Shown here piece after piece: positions 1-7,543 of a DNA stretch of 23,168 nucleotides. The first letter of the stretch is position 1. The number at the start of each line of letters is the position of its first letter. A program made the translations under genes and the position numbers. The notes beneath the pieces are model-generated. The model made no database searches. It had not been told where the DNA came from and worked only from the letters and a program-made list of their open reading frames with translations. The stretch spans positions 1 to 23,168 of the forward strand of contig JAUWBH010000093.1 in the NCBI GenBank assembly GCA_030605085.1, read 5' to 3'. The stretch comes from Promethearchaeota archaeon (GTDB lineage Archaea > Asgardarchaeota > Lokiarchaeia > Sigynarchaeales > SOKP01).

Positions 1-698
1 CATTTTTCCATCTTCGTGAGGTCTTCTCTCTTTTCTTGGGGATCGTACTTAAATTTTGTATTTAATTCCAGCATTTGCATAATTTCCGATACTTTTCTGT
101 CAGCTCCATGTAAATCCATTTTATTCACTACAAAAATATCCGTAATTTCCATAATTCCCGCTTTAATCACTTGAATCTCGTCTCCTAATCCAGGAACTAA
201 TAATACAAGAACGATATGTGCGGATCTAAAAATATCAACCTCGCTTTGTCCTACGCCTACAGTTTCCACAATTATAATATCGCAACCGTAAACATCTAAT
301 ATTTTAATCACATCTTCAGTTGCTCTCGCCAGTCCACCAAGCTGTCCTCTATTTGCCATGCTTCTAATAAACACGCTATCAATATTGAAATGTTCCTTCA
401 TTCGGATTCTATCGCCTAATAAAGCGCCTCCGGTAAGAGGAGATGATGGATCAACGCAAATAATGCCAACTTTATTCTCATTACCAACTAACTTTTTAAC
501 TAATTTAGATACTAAAGTGCTTTTTCCACTTCCAGGAGCTCCTGTAATTCCTAAAATATATGCATTACCCGTTTTATCGTAGATGGCATTTATTATTTTT
601 TCTGCAGTATCGATATCATTTTCAACAATAGTAATTAACCGAGCAGCCGCACGAGTATCTTTATCGTAAAGTTTATCGATTAAATTTGAATAATCCAT
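1..698 (-). CDS. meaB: MeaB/ArgK-family GTPase, C-terminus cut by window edge
   Basis: P-loop GTPase that loads and protects the adenosylcobalamin cofactor of methylmalonyl-CoA-type mutases in the cytoplasm (family knowledge). Reading the minus strand from the ATG at 698 gives 232 residues. They include a Walker A GAPGSGKS (about residues 53-60), the family segment DPSSPLTGGALLGDRIRM, the RSMANRGQLGGLA block, the switch region ETVGVGQSEVD and an NKMD base-recognition motif near the cut. The usual length is about 300-330 residues, so only the C-terminal dimerisation part is missing, because the window ends. The ATG lies 7 bp after the stop of the B12-binding subunit gene, so it is almost certainly the last visible gene of the mutase operon. 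No broken or missing motif is seen. Confidence 0.95.
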   Translation of the reverse strand, partial: MDYSNLIDKLYDKDTRAAARLITIVENDIDTAEKIINAIYDKTGNAYILGITGAPGSGKSTLVSKLVKKLVGNENKVGIICVDPSSPLTGGALLGDRIRMKEHFNIDSVFIRSMANRGQLGGLARATEDVIKILDVYGCDIIIVETVGVGQSEVDIFRSAHIVLVLLVPGLGDEIQVIKAGIMEITDIFVVNKMDLHGADRKVSEIMQMLELNTKFKYDPQEKREDLTKMEK

Positions 699-705
699 TC
701 CGATT

Positions 706-1107
706 TTATCTCTTTAAATTATTTTTAACAAAATCAACAATCGTCTTTAAATCTGTGCCAGGCCCGTAAAATCCAGCTAATCCATGATCTTCGAGGAATG
801 GTTTATCTTCTTCTGGAATAATGCCTCCAACAGAAACTAAAACATCATCGATACCCTTCTCTTTCAATTTTTCCATAATAATAGGACAAAGGGCATTATG
901 CGACCCACTCAACATACTTAACATGACAACATCAGGATCCTCTTGAATAACTGTGTTAACGATATCTTCTGGAGTTTGGTGCAATCCTGTGTAAATCACT
1001 TCCATCCCGGCATCTCTTAATGCTCGCGCAATAACTTTCGCCCCGCGATCGTGGCCATCTAATCCGGGTTTACAAACTAAAACCTTAATTTTCCTATTTT
1101 TAGACAT
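706..1107 (-). CDS. mcmA2: acyl-CoA mutase small subunit (B12-binding)
   Basis: Stand-alone cobalamin-binding subunit, 133 residues, the normal size for archaeal split mutases. It carries the DxHxxG signature as DGHDRG (about residues 17-22), where the histidine is the lower axial cobalt ligand. It also has the SGSH and VSVGGIIP segments that line the nucleotide tail of B12. It pairs with the large subunit encoded immediately upstream to make the active cytoplasmic mutase that interconverts branched and linear acyl-CoA thioesters, classically (R)-methylmalonyl-CoA and succinyl-CoA. The start is the ATG at 1107, preceded by a G-rich stretch (complement of 1111-1116) suited to ribosome binding. 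The spacer to the large-subunit stop is 14 bp and to meaB 7 bp, so the three genes are probably co-transcribed. Confidence 0.95.
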   Translation of the reverse strand: MSKNRKIKVLVCKPGLDGHDRGAKVIARALRDAGMEVIYTGLHQTPEDIVNTVIQEDPDVVMLSMLSGSHNALCPIIMEKLKEKGIDDVLVSVGGIIPEEDKPFLEDHGLAGFYGPGTDLKTIVDFVKNNLKR

Positions 1108-1121
1108 ATGCTTTCCCCCAT

Positions 1122-2756
1122 TTAAAAAATCGAATCTTCTTGATAAGTTCCAAAAACTTCTTTCAATTTATTCATAATTTCTCCTATAGATGCGTACACT
1201 CTTACAGCATCTTTTATATAAGGCATTAAATTTTCGGTACCATTTGCCGCTTCTTTTAACTTCTCTAACTTTTCTTTCACTTCGTCATTATCTCGTTCTT
1301 CTTTTATTTTATTCAATTTTTTAATTTGTGCTTTCGCCACTTCCTCATCAATTTTTAGTAAGGGCGTAGTACTTGGTTCTTTTAATTTAAATTGATTCAC
1401 TCCGACAATAATTATTTCTTTACTCTCAACTTCTCGTTGGTATTTGTAAGAAGCGTTAGCTATCTCTCTCTGAAAAAAATTAGCCCTAATAGCAGGGATA
1501 ACGCCTCCCAATTCTTCTATTTTTTGAAAGTAATTCTCAGCTTCCTCTTCCATTTTATTTGTTAGCCATTCAACATAATAGGAACCAGCTAGAGGATCTA
1601 CTGTATCTGTAACACCAGATTCATGAGCAATTATTTGTTGTGTTCTTAATGCAATCTTAACAGCATTTTCCGTAGGAAGGCACAAAGCTTCGTCATGAGA
1701 ATTTGTGTGTAAGGACTGAGTCCCACCTAAAATAGCTGCTAATCCCTGCAGCGTGACTCTAACGATGTTGTTCTCTATTTCTTGAGCGGTTAATGAGACT
1801 CCTGCAGTCTGTGTATGAAATCTAAGCCTCTGAGATTCTGGTTTTTTTGCACCATACTTATTTTTCATTCTTTTTGCCCAGATTCGCCTAGCCGCTCTAT
1901 ATTTGCAAATCTCTTCAAAAAAATTATTGTGAGCATTGAAGAAAAAAGATAATCGTGGAGCGAAATCGTCAACATTCAGACCACGCTCAATTCCCGCTTC
2001 AACATAGGCAAAACCATCCGCTAGAGTGAAGGCTAGCTCTTGAACCGCAGTAGATCCCGCTTCTCTAATATGATAACCACTAATGCTAATTGGATACCAT
2101 TGTGGCACGTACTTAGTGCAATATTCTATTGTATCCACTATTAATCTCATTGATGGTTCTGGAGGGAATATCCAAGATTTTTGGGCTATATATTCTTTTA
2201 ATATATCATTCTGAATTGTACCTCTTAATTGATCTGGAGTATGACCTTGTTTTTCTGCAGTTATAATATACATAGCGAGTAATATCGAAGCAGGAGCATT
2301 AATCGTCATTGAAGTAGAGATTTTTGACAAATCAATACCATTGAACAAGATTTCCATATCTTTCAAAGTATCAATGGAAACACCTTCTTTTCCAATCTCA
2401 CCTAAAGCTCTCTCATCAGAAGCCTCATACCCATAAATTGTGTGCAAACTAAAGGCTACGCTTAATCCCGTTGTACCATGTTCCAGTAAAAATTTGTATC
2501 GTCGGTTGGTTTGCTCGGCAGTTCCGAAACCCGCGAATTGCCTCATTGTCCAGAGTCGACTTCTATACATTGTAGGATATGCTCCACGAGTGAAGGGGTA
2601 TTTTCCAGAAGAGCCTAAATCTTGAGCATAATTTAAATCTTCGTTATCTTCTGGAGTATAGATTCTTTTTATCTCAATATCGGATAAATTTTTAAACTTT
2701 TTCTGTCTTTCATGTTCTGGTATTTGATTTGATTTCTTCTTTTCACTCTCAGTCAT
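1122..2756 (-). CDS. mcmA1: acyl-CoA (methylmalonyl-CoA-type) mutase large subunit
   Basis: Catalytic TIM-barrel subunit of 544 residues, without a fused B12 domain, as is common in archaea. Conserved family blocks are present in order: YPTMYRSRLWTMRQFAGFGTA near residue 60, STSMTINAPASILLAMY, GTIQNDILKEY, PPEPSMR, SGYHIREAG (Tyr-His of the active site), APRLSFFFNAHN, LRFHTQTAG, GGTQSLHTNSHDEA and DPLAGSYYVE. Two substrate-side blocks depart from textbook methylmalonyl-CoA mutase. RQF replaces RQY (Tyr89 of the Propionibacterium enzyme), and FSLHTIYGYEASD replaces the usual FDLPTxxGYDSD. The substrate could therefore be another acyl-CoA, as in isobutyryl-CoA mutase. The Arg of PSMR (Arg207 equivalent, which binds the methylmalonyl carboxylate) is kept. 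It is the first gene of the operon, with a TATA-rich region about 40 bp upstream. Mutase family is certain; exact substrate is not. Confidence 0.93.
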   Translation of the reverse strand: MTESEKKKSNQIPEHERQKKFKNLSDIEIKRIYTPEDNEDLNYAQDLGSSGKYPFTRGAYPTMYRSRLWTMRQFAGFGTAEQTNRRYKFLLEHGTTGLSVAFSLHTIYGYEASDERALGEIGKEGVSIDTLKDMEILFNGIDLSKISTSMTINAPASILLAMYIITAEKQGHTPDQLRGTIQNDILKEYIAQKSWIFPPEPSMRLIVDTIEYCTKYVPQWYPISISGYHIREAGSTAVQELAFTLADGFAYVEAGIERGLNVDDFAPRLSFFFNAHNNFFEEICKYRAARRIWAKRMKNKYGAKKPESQRLRFHTQTAGVSLTAQEIENNIVRVTLQGLAAILGGTQSLHTNSHDEALCLPTENAVKIALRTQQIIAHESGVTDTVDPLAGSYYVEWLTNKMEEEAENYFQKIEELGGVIPAIRANFFQREIANASYKYQREVESKEIIIVGVNQFKLKEPSTTPLLKIDEEVAKAQIKKLNKIKEERDNDEVKEKLEKLKEAANGTENLMPYIKDAVRVYASIGEIMNKLKEVFGTYQEDSIF

Positions 2757-2790
2757 GTATAACTTACCTTTGTAAAATTTGCAAAATATG

Positions 2791-2820
2791 TTTTAATTAA
2801 TATAATATAATATAGATTTT
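2791..2820 (-). promoter_or_regulatory. probable TATA region of the mutase operon
   Basis: The 100-bp spacer between the HNH gene and mcmA1 holds a run of overlapping TATA/TATAAT-like elements read on the minus strand, 35-65 bp ahead of the mcmA1 ATG. A short AAAGGTAAG (complement of 2763-2771) sits at ribosome-binding distance. The position suits an archaeal promoter serving mcmA1-mcmA2-meaB. AT-richness of the whole region limits the certainty. Confidence 0.45.
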
Positions 2821-2856
2821 ATTATATTCTAAAGGTAAATTTAGAACTTAAAAAAA

Positions 2857-5223
2857 TTAAATTAAGAAATATTTGCCATTATTGAAGTTTAAAAAACCAG
2901 AATTTAATAATTGTTTTACTAGTGAGCGTAATGAATTATGTACCTTACGGTGATCCTTAGTTATAAATAAATTCTCAATTCTATTATCAAGTTTATCAAG
3001 ATTGATATGATGGACTTTACAAGCGCGTATAAGATATTTTCCATCAAGCAAATATTCGCTTTTCAATGGTGAATTTGAATTTGCAAGGGATCTCTCAGCA
3101 ATATACCTATACTCTTTTAATATTTTCTGTGACCTATATTCCTTAGCAAAAGGATTTTTATAATCATCTGGAATTTTTATCCAAATATAACCATCATAAC
3201 TAAGAATTTTAGGTGCTCCCATTCTGCCTTTAGTAGAGATTCTATGCACTTCCCATCTCCAATAATATGTTTTATGAATGGTTATACCACATAAATCACT
3301 TAAGCGTGGATCTGTTAAATTAAACCTTGTATCATTTAAAATATTTTCCATCCAAACTTTATGCATATAAAGAGGATTTGAATCTGGATGATAATCTTTA
3401 AAGGGGTTTAATTTAATTAAACCTTCTCTATGCTTATTTACAGTCCAATTTTGTGAAATCCTATTCCATTCCCAGTTTTTAATCTCTTCTTTAATTTCGT
3501 CAATATTTTCGAATGGAATTCTAAATTCCACAGGTTTAGTGATTTCTTGAATTTCTCTTTTATTGTATCTATTTCTATAGTCAAAACTACTGTCAAACCT
3601 ATATTCTCCATTACTAAAAGTAATCTGTTTTAACTTTATTAAACCGCTAAGACATTGATTTAAACTCTCTAGGGATAAATTGTGTGCCTTTTTTGTTGGG
3701 TATAACTCTAAATTTTCAATTCGGTTATCTAGCCTGTCTTGATTTATATGGTGAACTTCTGTACCTGATTTTAAATATTTTCCATCTATTAAGTATTTTT
3801 TAGATGCTTCTGAATCTGGATTTTGTTTTAAAAAATTTTCCATAACGATACGGTGTTCTGCTATTTTTTGTCTGCCTGATTTAGTAGGTTTTCGCTGAGG
3901 GTGTTTATAGTCGGGAGGCATTAATAATATTTTATATCCATCAGCATCTATAACATATCCTTTTTCCTCTTTTGTGTCAATGTTAAGTCGTTTTCTCCAA
4001 TTTCCTATTGGTCTTCTAGTCATCCCACATATTTCAGCAATTTCTTGGTCGCTGAGGTCTAATTCATAGTATAGTCTTTCTAACCAAACTTTATGCATAT
4101 AAAGAGGATTTGAATCTGGATGACAATCGTCACAAGGATCTAATTCAATATTTATTGGTTGAATATTTAAACCACGCTTAATTACATTCCAATCAATCGT
4201 TTTATCCCAATCAAGATTTTGGACTTTTTGTTTTAAAATTGATATTCTATCGCCTTCCTTATCCTTTTCTTTGGATTTATCGTTTGACACTAACACAGTC
4301 GGCTCTTTTATTTCTTCTTCTTTTTTTTTCTCTTTAAACTCCTCTTTTTCAACTTCTTGTTTTATTTCACGGTCTTGTTTAACTACCCAATTCTTAAATA
4401 AATCCTCTCCTGTAAATTCTTCTAGCTCTCTTCTTATTTTCTCAATTAGCTCATCAATGTCATTACGATTCATATCTAAAAATGATGCTCTCAGATTAGT
4501 AATTAAATCTTCTTTATTTTCTGCCTTATAAAGAGCAAAAAACAAGGTCTTAAATATTTTATCTGCTTCTTCCTCCCTTTTATCAGTTCTTTTAACCCCT
4601 GCATCTGAAAATATAACAATAATAGCAAAATCATTAAAGACAAGTTCTTGCATTTGCGTAAGAGCAAATCGTTTCTTTTTATCTTTTAAGAAGTCTAGCA
4701 TTGCGGGATATAATTTACTTTTATCTGTATCGGTTAAACCCTCTCTATCTGTAATATCTCTGTTTGAACTAAGAGCCTCTGGTTTTTTTATGCCTATTCT
4801 AGAATCGTTATCAAATGGTTTGGTCTTTTTTAATTGTTGGAAAGCGGGATTTTTACTTATTTCGCTATATTGAGAATCATCATAAAACTTTGTCATTTTG
4901 CATATATTCATAATTTCGTTTTTCTCGGCTTGACTTAAGGAGTTGGGTGCAGAACAACTTCCTATAAATCCTCTCGGATTTAAAACATTAGCTGGTTGAG
5001 AGTTTTGAGTTGTTCTAGTTAATGTTGTGGGTGAAATATTACCAGATCCTCCTTGAAATCGTTTATATGTAATCTCTTCATTATTCCGATTAACATTACC
5101 AGATGCACCTTTAAACTTTTTATATGTAATTTCATCGTTCTGAGTATCGGGTTTCTCAGATTTTTTTACTGAAAATTTCTTGTATCGTATCTCTTCTTTG
5201 TCTTTATCTTCTTGCTCGGTCAT
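2857..5223 (-). CDS. large protein with two tandem HTH+HNH endonuclease modules
   Basis: A 788-residue protein. The N-terminus is low complexity, with three copies of an (E/D)EI(R/T)YK(K/R)F motif in the first 60 residues. Residues about 100-290 form an unrecognised helical region, followed by a highly charged Lys/Glu linker (about 290-345). Two homologous modules start at His368 and His612, each opening with HPDSNPLYMHKVW. Module 1 has a clear helix-turn-helix (SDQEIAEICGMTRRPIGNW, about 391-409), a DGYKILLMPPDYKHP strand block and an HNH motif (VHHINQDRLDNRIENL, HH at 491-492). Module 2 has a weaker HTH, DGYIWIKIPDDYKNP and VHHINLDKLDNRIENL (HH at 738-739). The HNH_3-type motif with paired HTH is typical of homing or phage-type DNA endonucleases, and the metal-binding His and Asn are present in both copies, so nuclease activity is plausible. 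It has no obvious functional link to its neighbours. The role of the N-terminal half is unknown. Confidence 0.85.
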   Translation of the reverse strand: MTEQEDKDKEEIRYKKFSVKKSEKPDTQNDEITYKKFKGASGNVNRNNEEITYKRFQGGSGNISPTTLTRTTQNSQPANVLNPRGFIGSCSAPNSLSQAEKNEIMNICKMTKFYDDSQYSEISKNPAFQQLKKTKPFDNDSRIGIKKPEALSSNRDITDREGLTDTDKSKLYPAMLDFLKDKKKRFALTQMQELVFNDFAIIVIFSDAGVKRTDKREEEADKIFKTLFFALYKAENKEDLITNLRASFLDMNRNDIDELIEKIRRELEEFTGEDLFKNWVVKQDREIKQEVEKEEFKEKKKEEEIKEPTVLVSNDKSKEKDKEGDRISILKQKVQNLDWDKTIDWNVIKRGLNIQPINIELDPCDDCHPDSNPLYMHKVWLERLYYELDLSDQEIAEICGMTRRPIGNWRKRLNIDTKEEKGYVIDADGYKILLMPPDYKHPQRKPTKSGRQKIAEHRIVMENFLKQNPDSEASKKYLIDGKYLKSGTEVHHINQDRLDNRIENLELYPTKKAHNLSLESLNQCLSGLIKLKQITFSNGEYRFDSSFDYRNRYNKREIQEITKPVEFRIPFENIDEIKEEIKNWEWNRISQNWTVNKHREGLIKLNPFKDYHPDSNPLYMHKVWMENILNDTRFNLTDPRLSDLCGITIHKTYYWRWEVHRISTKGRMGAPKILSYDGYIWIKIPDDYKNPFAKEYRSQKILKEYRYIAERSLANSNSPLKSEYLLDGKYLIRACKVHHINLDKLDNRIENLFITKDHRKVHNSLRSLVKQLLNSGFLNFNNGKYFLI
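3352..3391. repeat. 40-bp perfect repeat, copy in HNH module 2
   Basis: This stretch is base-for-base identical to 4084-4123. Both copies encode the HPDSNPLYMHKVW opening of an HTH+HNH module. The surrounding module sequences have diverged far more, so the identity is unusual. Confidence 0.9.
4084..4123. repeat. 40-bp perfect repeat, copy in HNH module 1
   Basis: Identical partner of 3352-3391, in the same orientation, 732 bp apart. It encodes the start of the first HTH+HNH module. Confidence 0.9.
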
Positions 5224-5249
5224 GGATATTTTCTCTTTTTAGCTTAATT

Positions 5250-5411
5250 CTAATCCTGTTCAATCTCATCGTCTAAGAAGATTTCGCGTTCTGTCCAAGC
5301 TCTCTTACCGTTAAATCTTGGCTTAAATCCTTTTGGTGCTCCAACATAAATATTGGTGCTGTGTGGTGCATTGACATTGCAACCTGTATATATTTTTTTA
5401 TATTTTTGGTT
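5250..5411 (-). pseudogene. coding-like fragment without a start codon
   Basis: In the 310-bp gap between the HNH gene and the MBL gene, one minus frame is open for 53 codons and ends 24 bp before the HNH ATG. It reads like protein (for example NVNAPHSTNIYVGAPKGF, then FNGKRAWTEREIFLDDEIEQD is approached at its end), but it has no ATG, GTG or TTG start. A second frame over the same stretch has an ATG at 5488 and would join this one if a single A were restored in the A7 run near 5395. It may be the tail of a lost or frameshifted small gene, or chance. No homologue is recognised. Confidence 0.3.
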
Positions 5412-5534
5412 CTAACAAAACAAAGCAAGTAATTATTATCGATTAACTTTCGAAAAAAAGTTAATCCGATCAGAGTTAAATCAATCATAATAAAAGAAGA
5501 AATATTAAGAAAGAAACTTTAACCAATTTAGAGA

Positions 5535-6166
5535 ATGATTCTGAAATCGGTTTCTGTAGGGAATTATGGTACTAATTGTTACATTTTTGGTTCAGATAGA
5601 ACTAAAGAAGTGGTTATAATCGTTCCTGGCGCAGAAATAAAAAAAATTGCTACAATTATTAAAAAGATTAGTGTAAGACCAATCGCAGTCTTATTGACAC
5701 ATGGTCATAAGGATCATTCTCAGAAATCTGTCAAAATCGCCGATATCTATAAAGTGCCTTTGATGTATCACAAAAGAGAATTTGATTTAAGATTTTTTAC
5801 TCAAAAACAAGCTGACAAATGGTTAAAAGAAGGTGACGACATCAAAGTTGGAGAAATCACTTTACATGTTTTAGAAACCCTGGTCATTCTCCTGGAAGTT
5901 TAAGTTTTTACTCTAAAGATGTAAATGAATTTGATGACCAAAAAATTGATGGAATATTATTTACTGGAGATTTACTTTTTTCTAAATCTGTAGATAGTTC
6001 AAGCTTCAGAGGAGGAGACAAAGAACAACTATATTTGAGCATAAAAAATAAAATTATGTACAATTCTGACCTTACAGACAACTTTCTAATTTTTCCCGGA
6101 CACGGGAATTCTAGCTCAATAGGAATCGAGCGAGAGTTAAATAAGTATAAGACATTCTTTTTATAA
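5535..6166 (+). pseudogene. metallo-beta-lactamase-fold hydrolase, single-base frameshift
   Basis: Restoring one base gives a 210-residue glyoxalase II/YcbL-like metallohydrolase. Frame 1 runs from the ATG at 5535 with the N-terminal GNYGTNCYIF strand and the metal motif THGHKDH (about residues 54-60), and ends early at 5903. The rest is in another frame from about 5880: PGHSPGSLSFYS, the bridging aspartate in LFTGDLLFS and the last metal His in FPGHGNSSS, ending at TAA 6166. The break falls at the CCC run 5878-5880, where LETPGHSPGS needs one more C. All metal ligands are present across the two frames. DPG of the family is changed to VPG after the second strand. It ends 7 bp from the convergent radical SAM gene. 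Either a real pseudogene or a sequence error. Confidence 0.85.
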
Positions 6167-6173
6167 AACTAAA

Positions 6174-7312
6174 TTAAACAGACATATAAGCTTCCTTTAT
6201 TGCAGAACACCCACCACATCTAACACAACCAGCTTTATTTTTTAAAAAATTAACACCGTATTTCTTCATCATTTTTGCCGCTTCTATATAAATCTCTAAT
6301 AAAGCGTGATGATTCATGATAGGTATAGCAGACGCCTTTTTTCCGGGTATGGCTCTTACTGGGGTAATATAAGGAATAACTCCAAGAGATATAACCTTTT
6401 CAAGGTCCTCTATGAAATCAAACCTATTTTCTCCGAAACCTGTAAGTAAATATGTATCAACTTGATTTTTTCCAAAAACTTCAAGTGCATGTTTCCAATT
6501 ATCTTCAAATAGAGTATAAGGAATCTTAGCCTTTCCTGGAGTAATAGCTGATCTTAATAAGTCATCAAGTAATTCTATGTGGATCCCGATTGTATCTGCT
6601 CCAGCATCTTTTAATTTGTCAATATAATTCAAATCTTCTAATGGTTCAATTTGTATATGTAAAGGAATATCTGGATGAGTTCTTTTAAGACCCTCTAAAA
6701 TTTCAATATATCTATTAGGTCCTTTATCTACACTTTCTTCAGTTCCACTAGTCAATATCAATGTTTACACCGTCCCTCTTTTTTTGCAGCTTCAATAACT
6801 TCGGAAATTTGTTGATATGTTTTTTCTAAAATTGTTGTCTCATGTTCTAGACTTAATTCAATACCGCAAAATTTACAAGCCTCTCCACAAGCCAAATACT
6901 TACACTTTTGATATATCGTTGTAGCTAAACAATCTATGCCGTGTACTAACGCTATTTTTTTCATTAATATGCCTTCCGAAGTTTTTAACTTGTAAAAGTT
7001 GGGATTATTAATCAGTTGTAATTCACCAAAGGATACATTATCCCTTTCTCCAAATACTTCGAGATTATCGTTTTTTTTGCCTTTTAAAATAAGATTTGTC
7101 CTTTTCTTATCGTTCCATAATGCAACATTTACTAAAGCTTGATTATCTTCTAATAAAAAATATTGCCCCCCCAAGGGGCCTGCTCCACCTTTACGCCCAA
7201 AACTTATCTCTATACATTGAGACTTATAGAAATCGATTAATTTTTCGTCTAAATATAATCCTTTGCAGAGCAATTCCGTTTTCTTCTTTAAAACTGTTTT
7301 AATCTCAATCAC
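6174..7312 (-). pseudogene. MSMEG_0568-like radical SAM protein, single-base frameshift
   Basis: Two overlapping minus frames (7312-6758 and 6761-6174) together make one protein of about 379 residues. The first 184 residues contain the RKGGAGPLGG segment, VHGIDCLATTIYQKC and the radical SAM cysteines as ACGEACKFCGI (CxxxCxxC). The second part has LILTSGTEES, IQIEPLED, DTIGIHIELLDD, TYLLTGFGE, TPVRAIPG and a C-terminal cysteine cluster AGCVRCGGCSA. This order matches what I recall of the MSMEG_0568 family, a radical SAM group found near nitrilase genes in bacteria whose reaction is not settled. The frames join at CAT/TTG (6759-6763), where one T is missing. The second frame on its own would lack the Fe-S cluster motif and could not be a functional radical SAM enzyme. 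True mutation or sequence error cannot be told apart here. Confidence 0.85.
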
Positions 7313-7338
7313 GATAACTATATATTTTGCTACTAATG

Positions 7339-7374
7339 AAATTTAAATATCTAACTTATTTAATTCTATTTTTT
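7339..7374. repeat. imperfect direct repeat, copy 1, upstream of uL16
   Basis: A block starting AAATTTAAATATCT and ending TTTAATTCTATTTT recurs at 7467-7500 with only a few mismatches. It contains a TATA-like TTTAAATA. Confidence 0.6.
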
Positions 7375-7402
7375 ATTAATTGTAAATAAAAGATGCAAAG
7401 AT

Positions 7403-7436
7403 TAGCTTATATAGTATCAAAAATTAGTGTAAGCTA
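7403..7436. promoter_or_regulatory. 7-bp inverted repeat between divergent genes
   Basis: TAGCTTA (7403-7409) and TAAGCTA (7430-7436) form a perfect inverted repeat with a 20-base centre, in the spacer between the radical SAM gene and uL16, and between the two copies of the direct repeat. It could be a regulator site or a weak hairpin. AT-rich sequence makes chance possible. Confidence 0.35.
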
Positions 7437-7466
7437 TATAATAAAATTTTTTAACGATTCTTCATA

Positions 7467-7500
7467 AAATTTAAATATCTCACGAATTTAATTCTATTTT
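7467..7500 (+). promoter_or_regulatory. direct repeat copy 2, probable uL16 promoter
   Basis: Second copy of the 7339-7374 block. TTTAAATA at about 7470 is a good archaeal TATA box for uL16, whose ATG is at 7544. The transcript would start about 45 bases before the gene. The repeat itself suggests a duplicated promoter or activator site. Confidence 0.5.
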
Positions 7501-7543
7501 AACTGGATAAATCGTTAAACTTTAACTAAAGGTGTGTAAAAAT

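Noticed and set aside
2440..2625. Open frames opposite the mutase, HNH, LRR and MFS genes
   Set aside because: They are antisense shadows of strong genes, with unnatural compositions (for example poly-Ser/Phe opposite Lys/Glu-rich linkers).
5870..5885. Programmed frameshifting in the MBL gene
   Set aside because: No slippery heptamer with a downstream structure is present. A missing C in a CCC run is a simpler reading.
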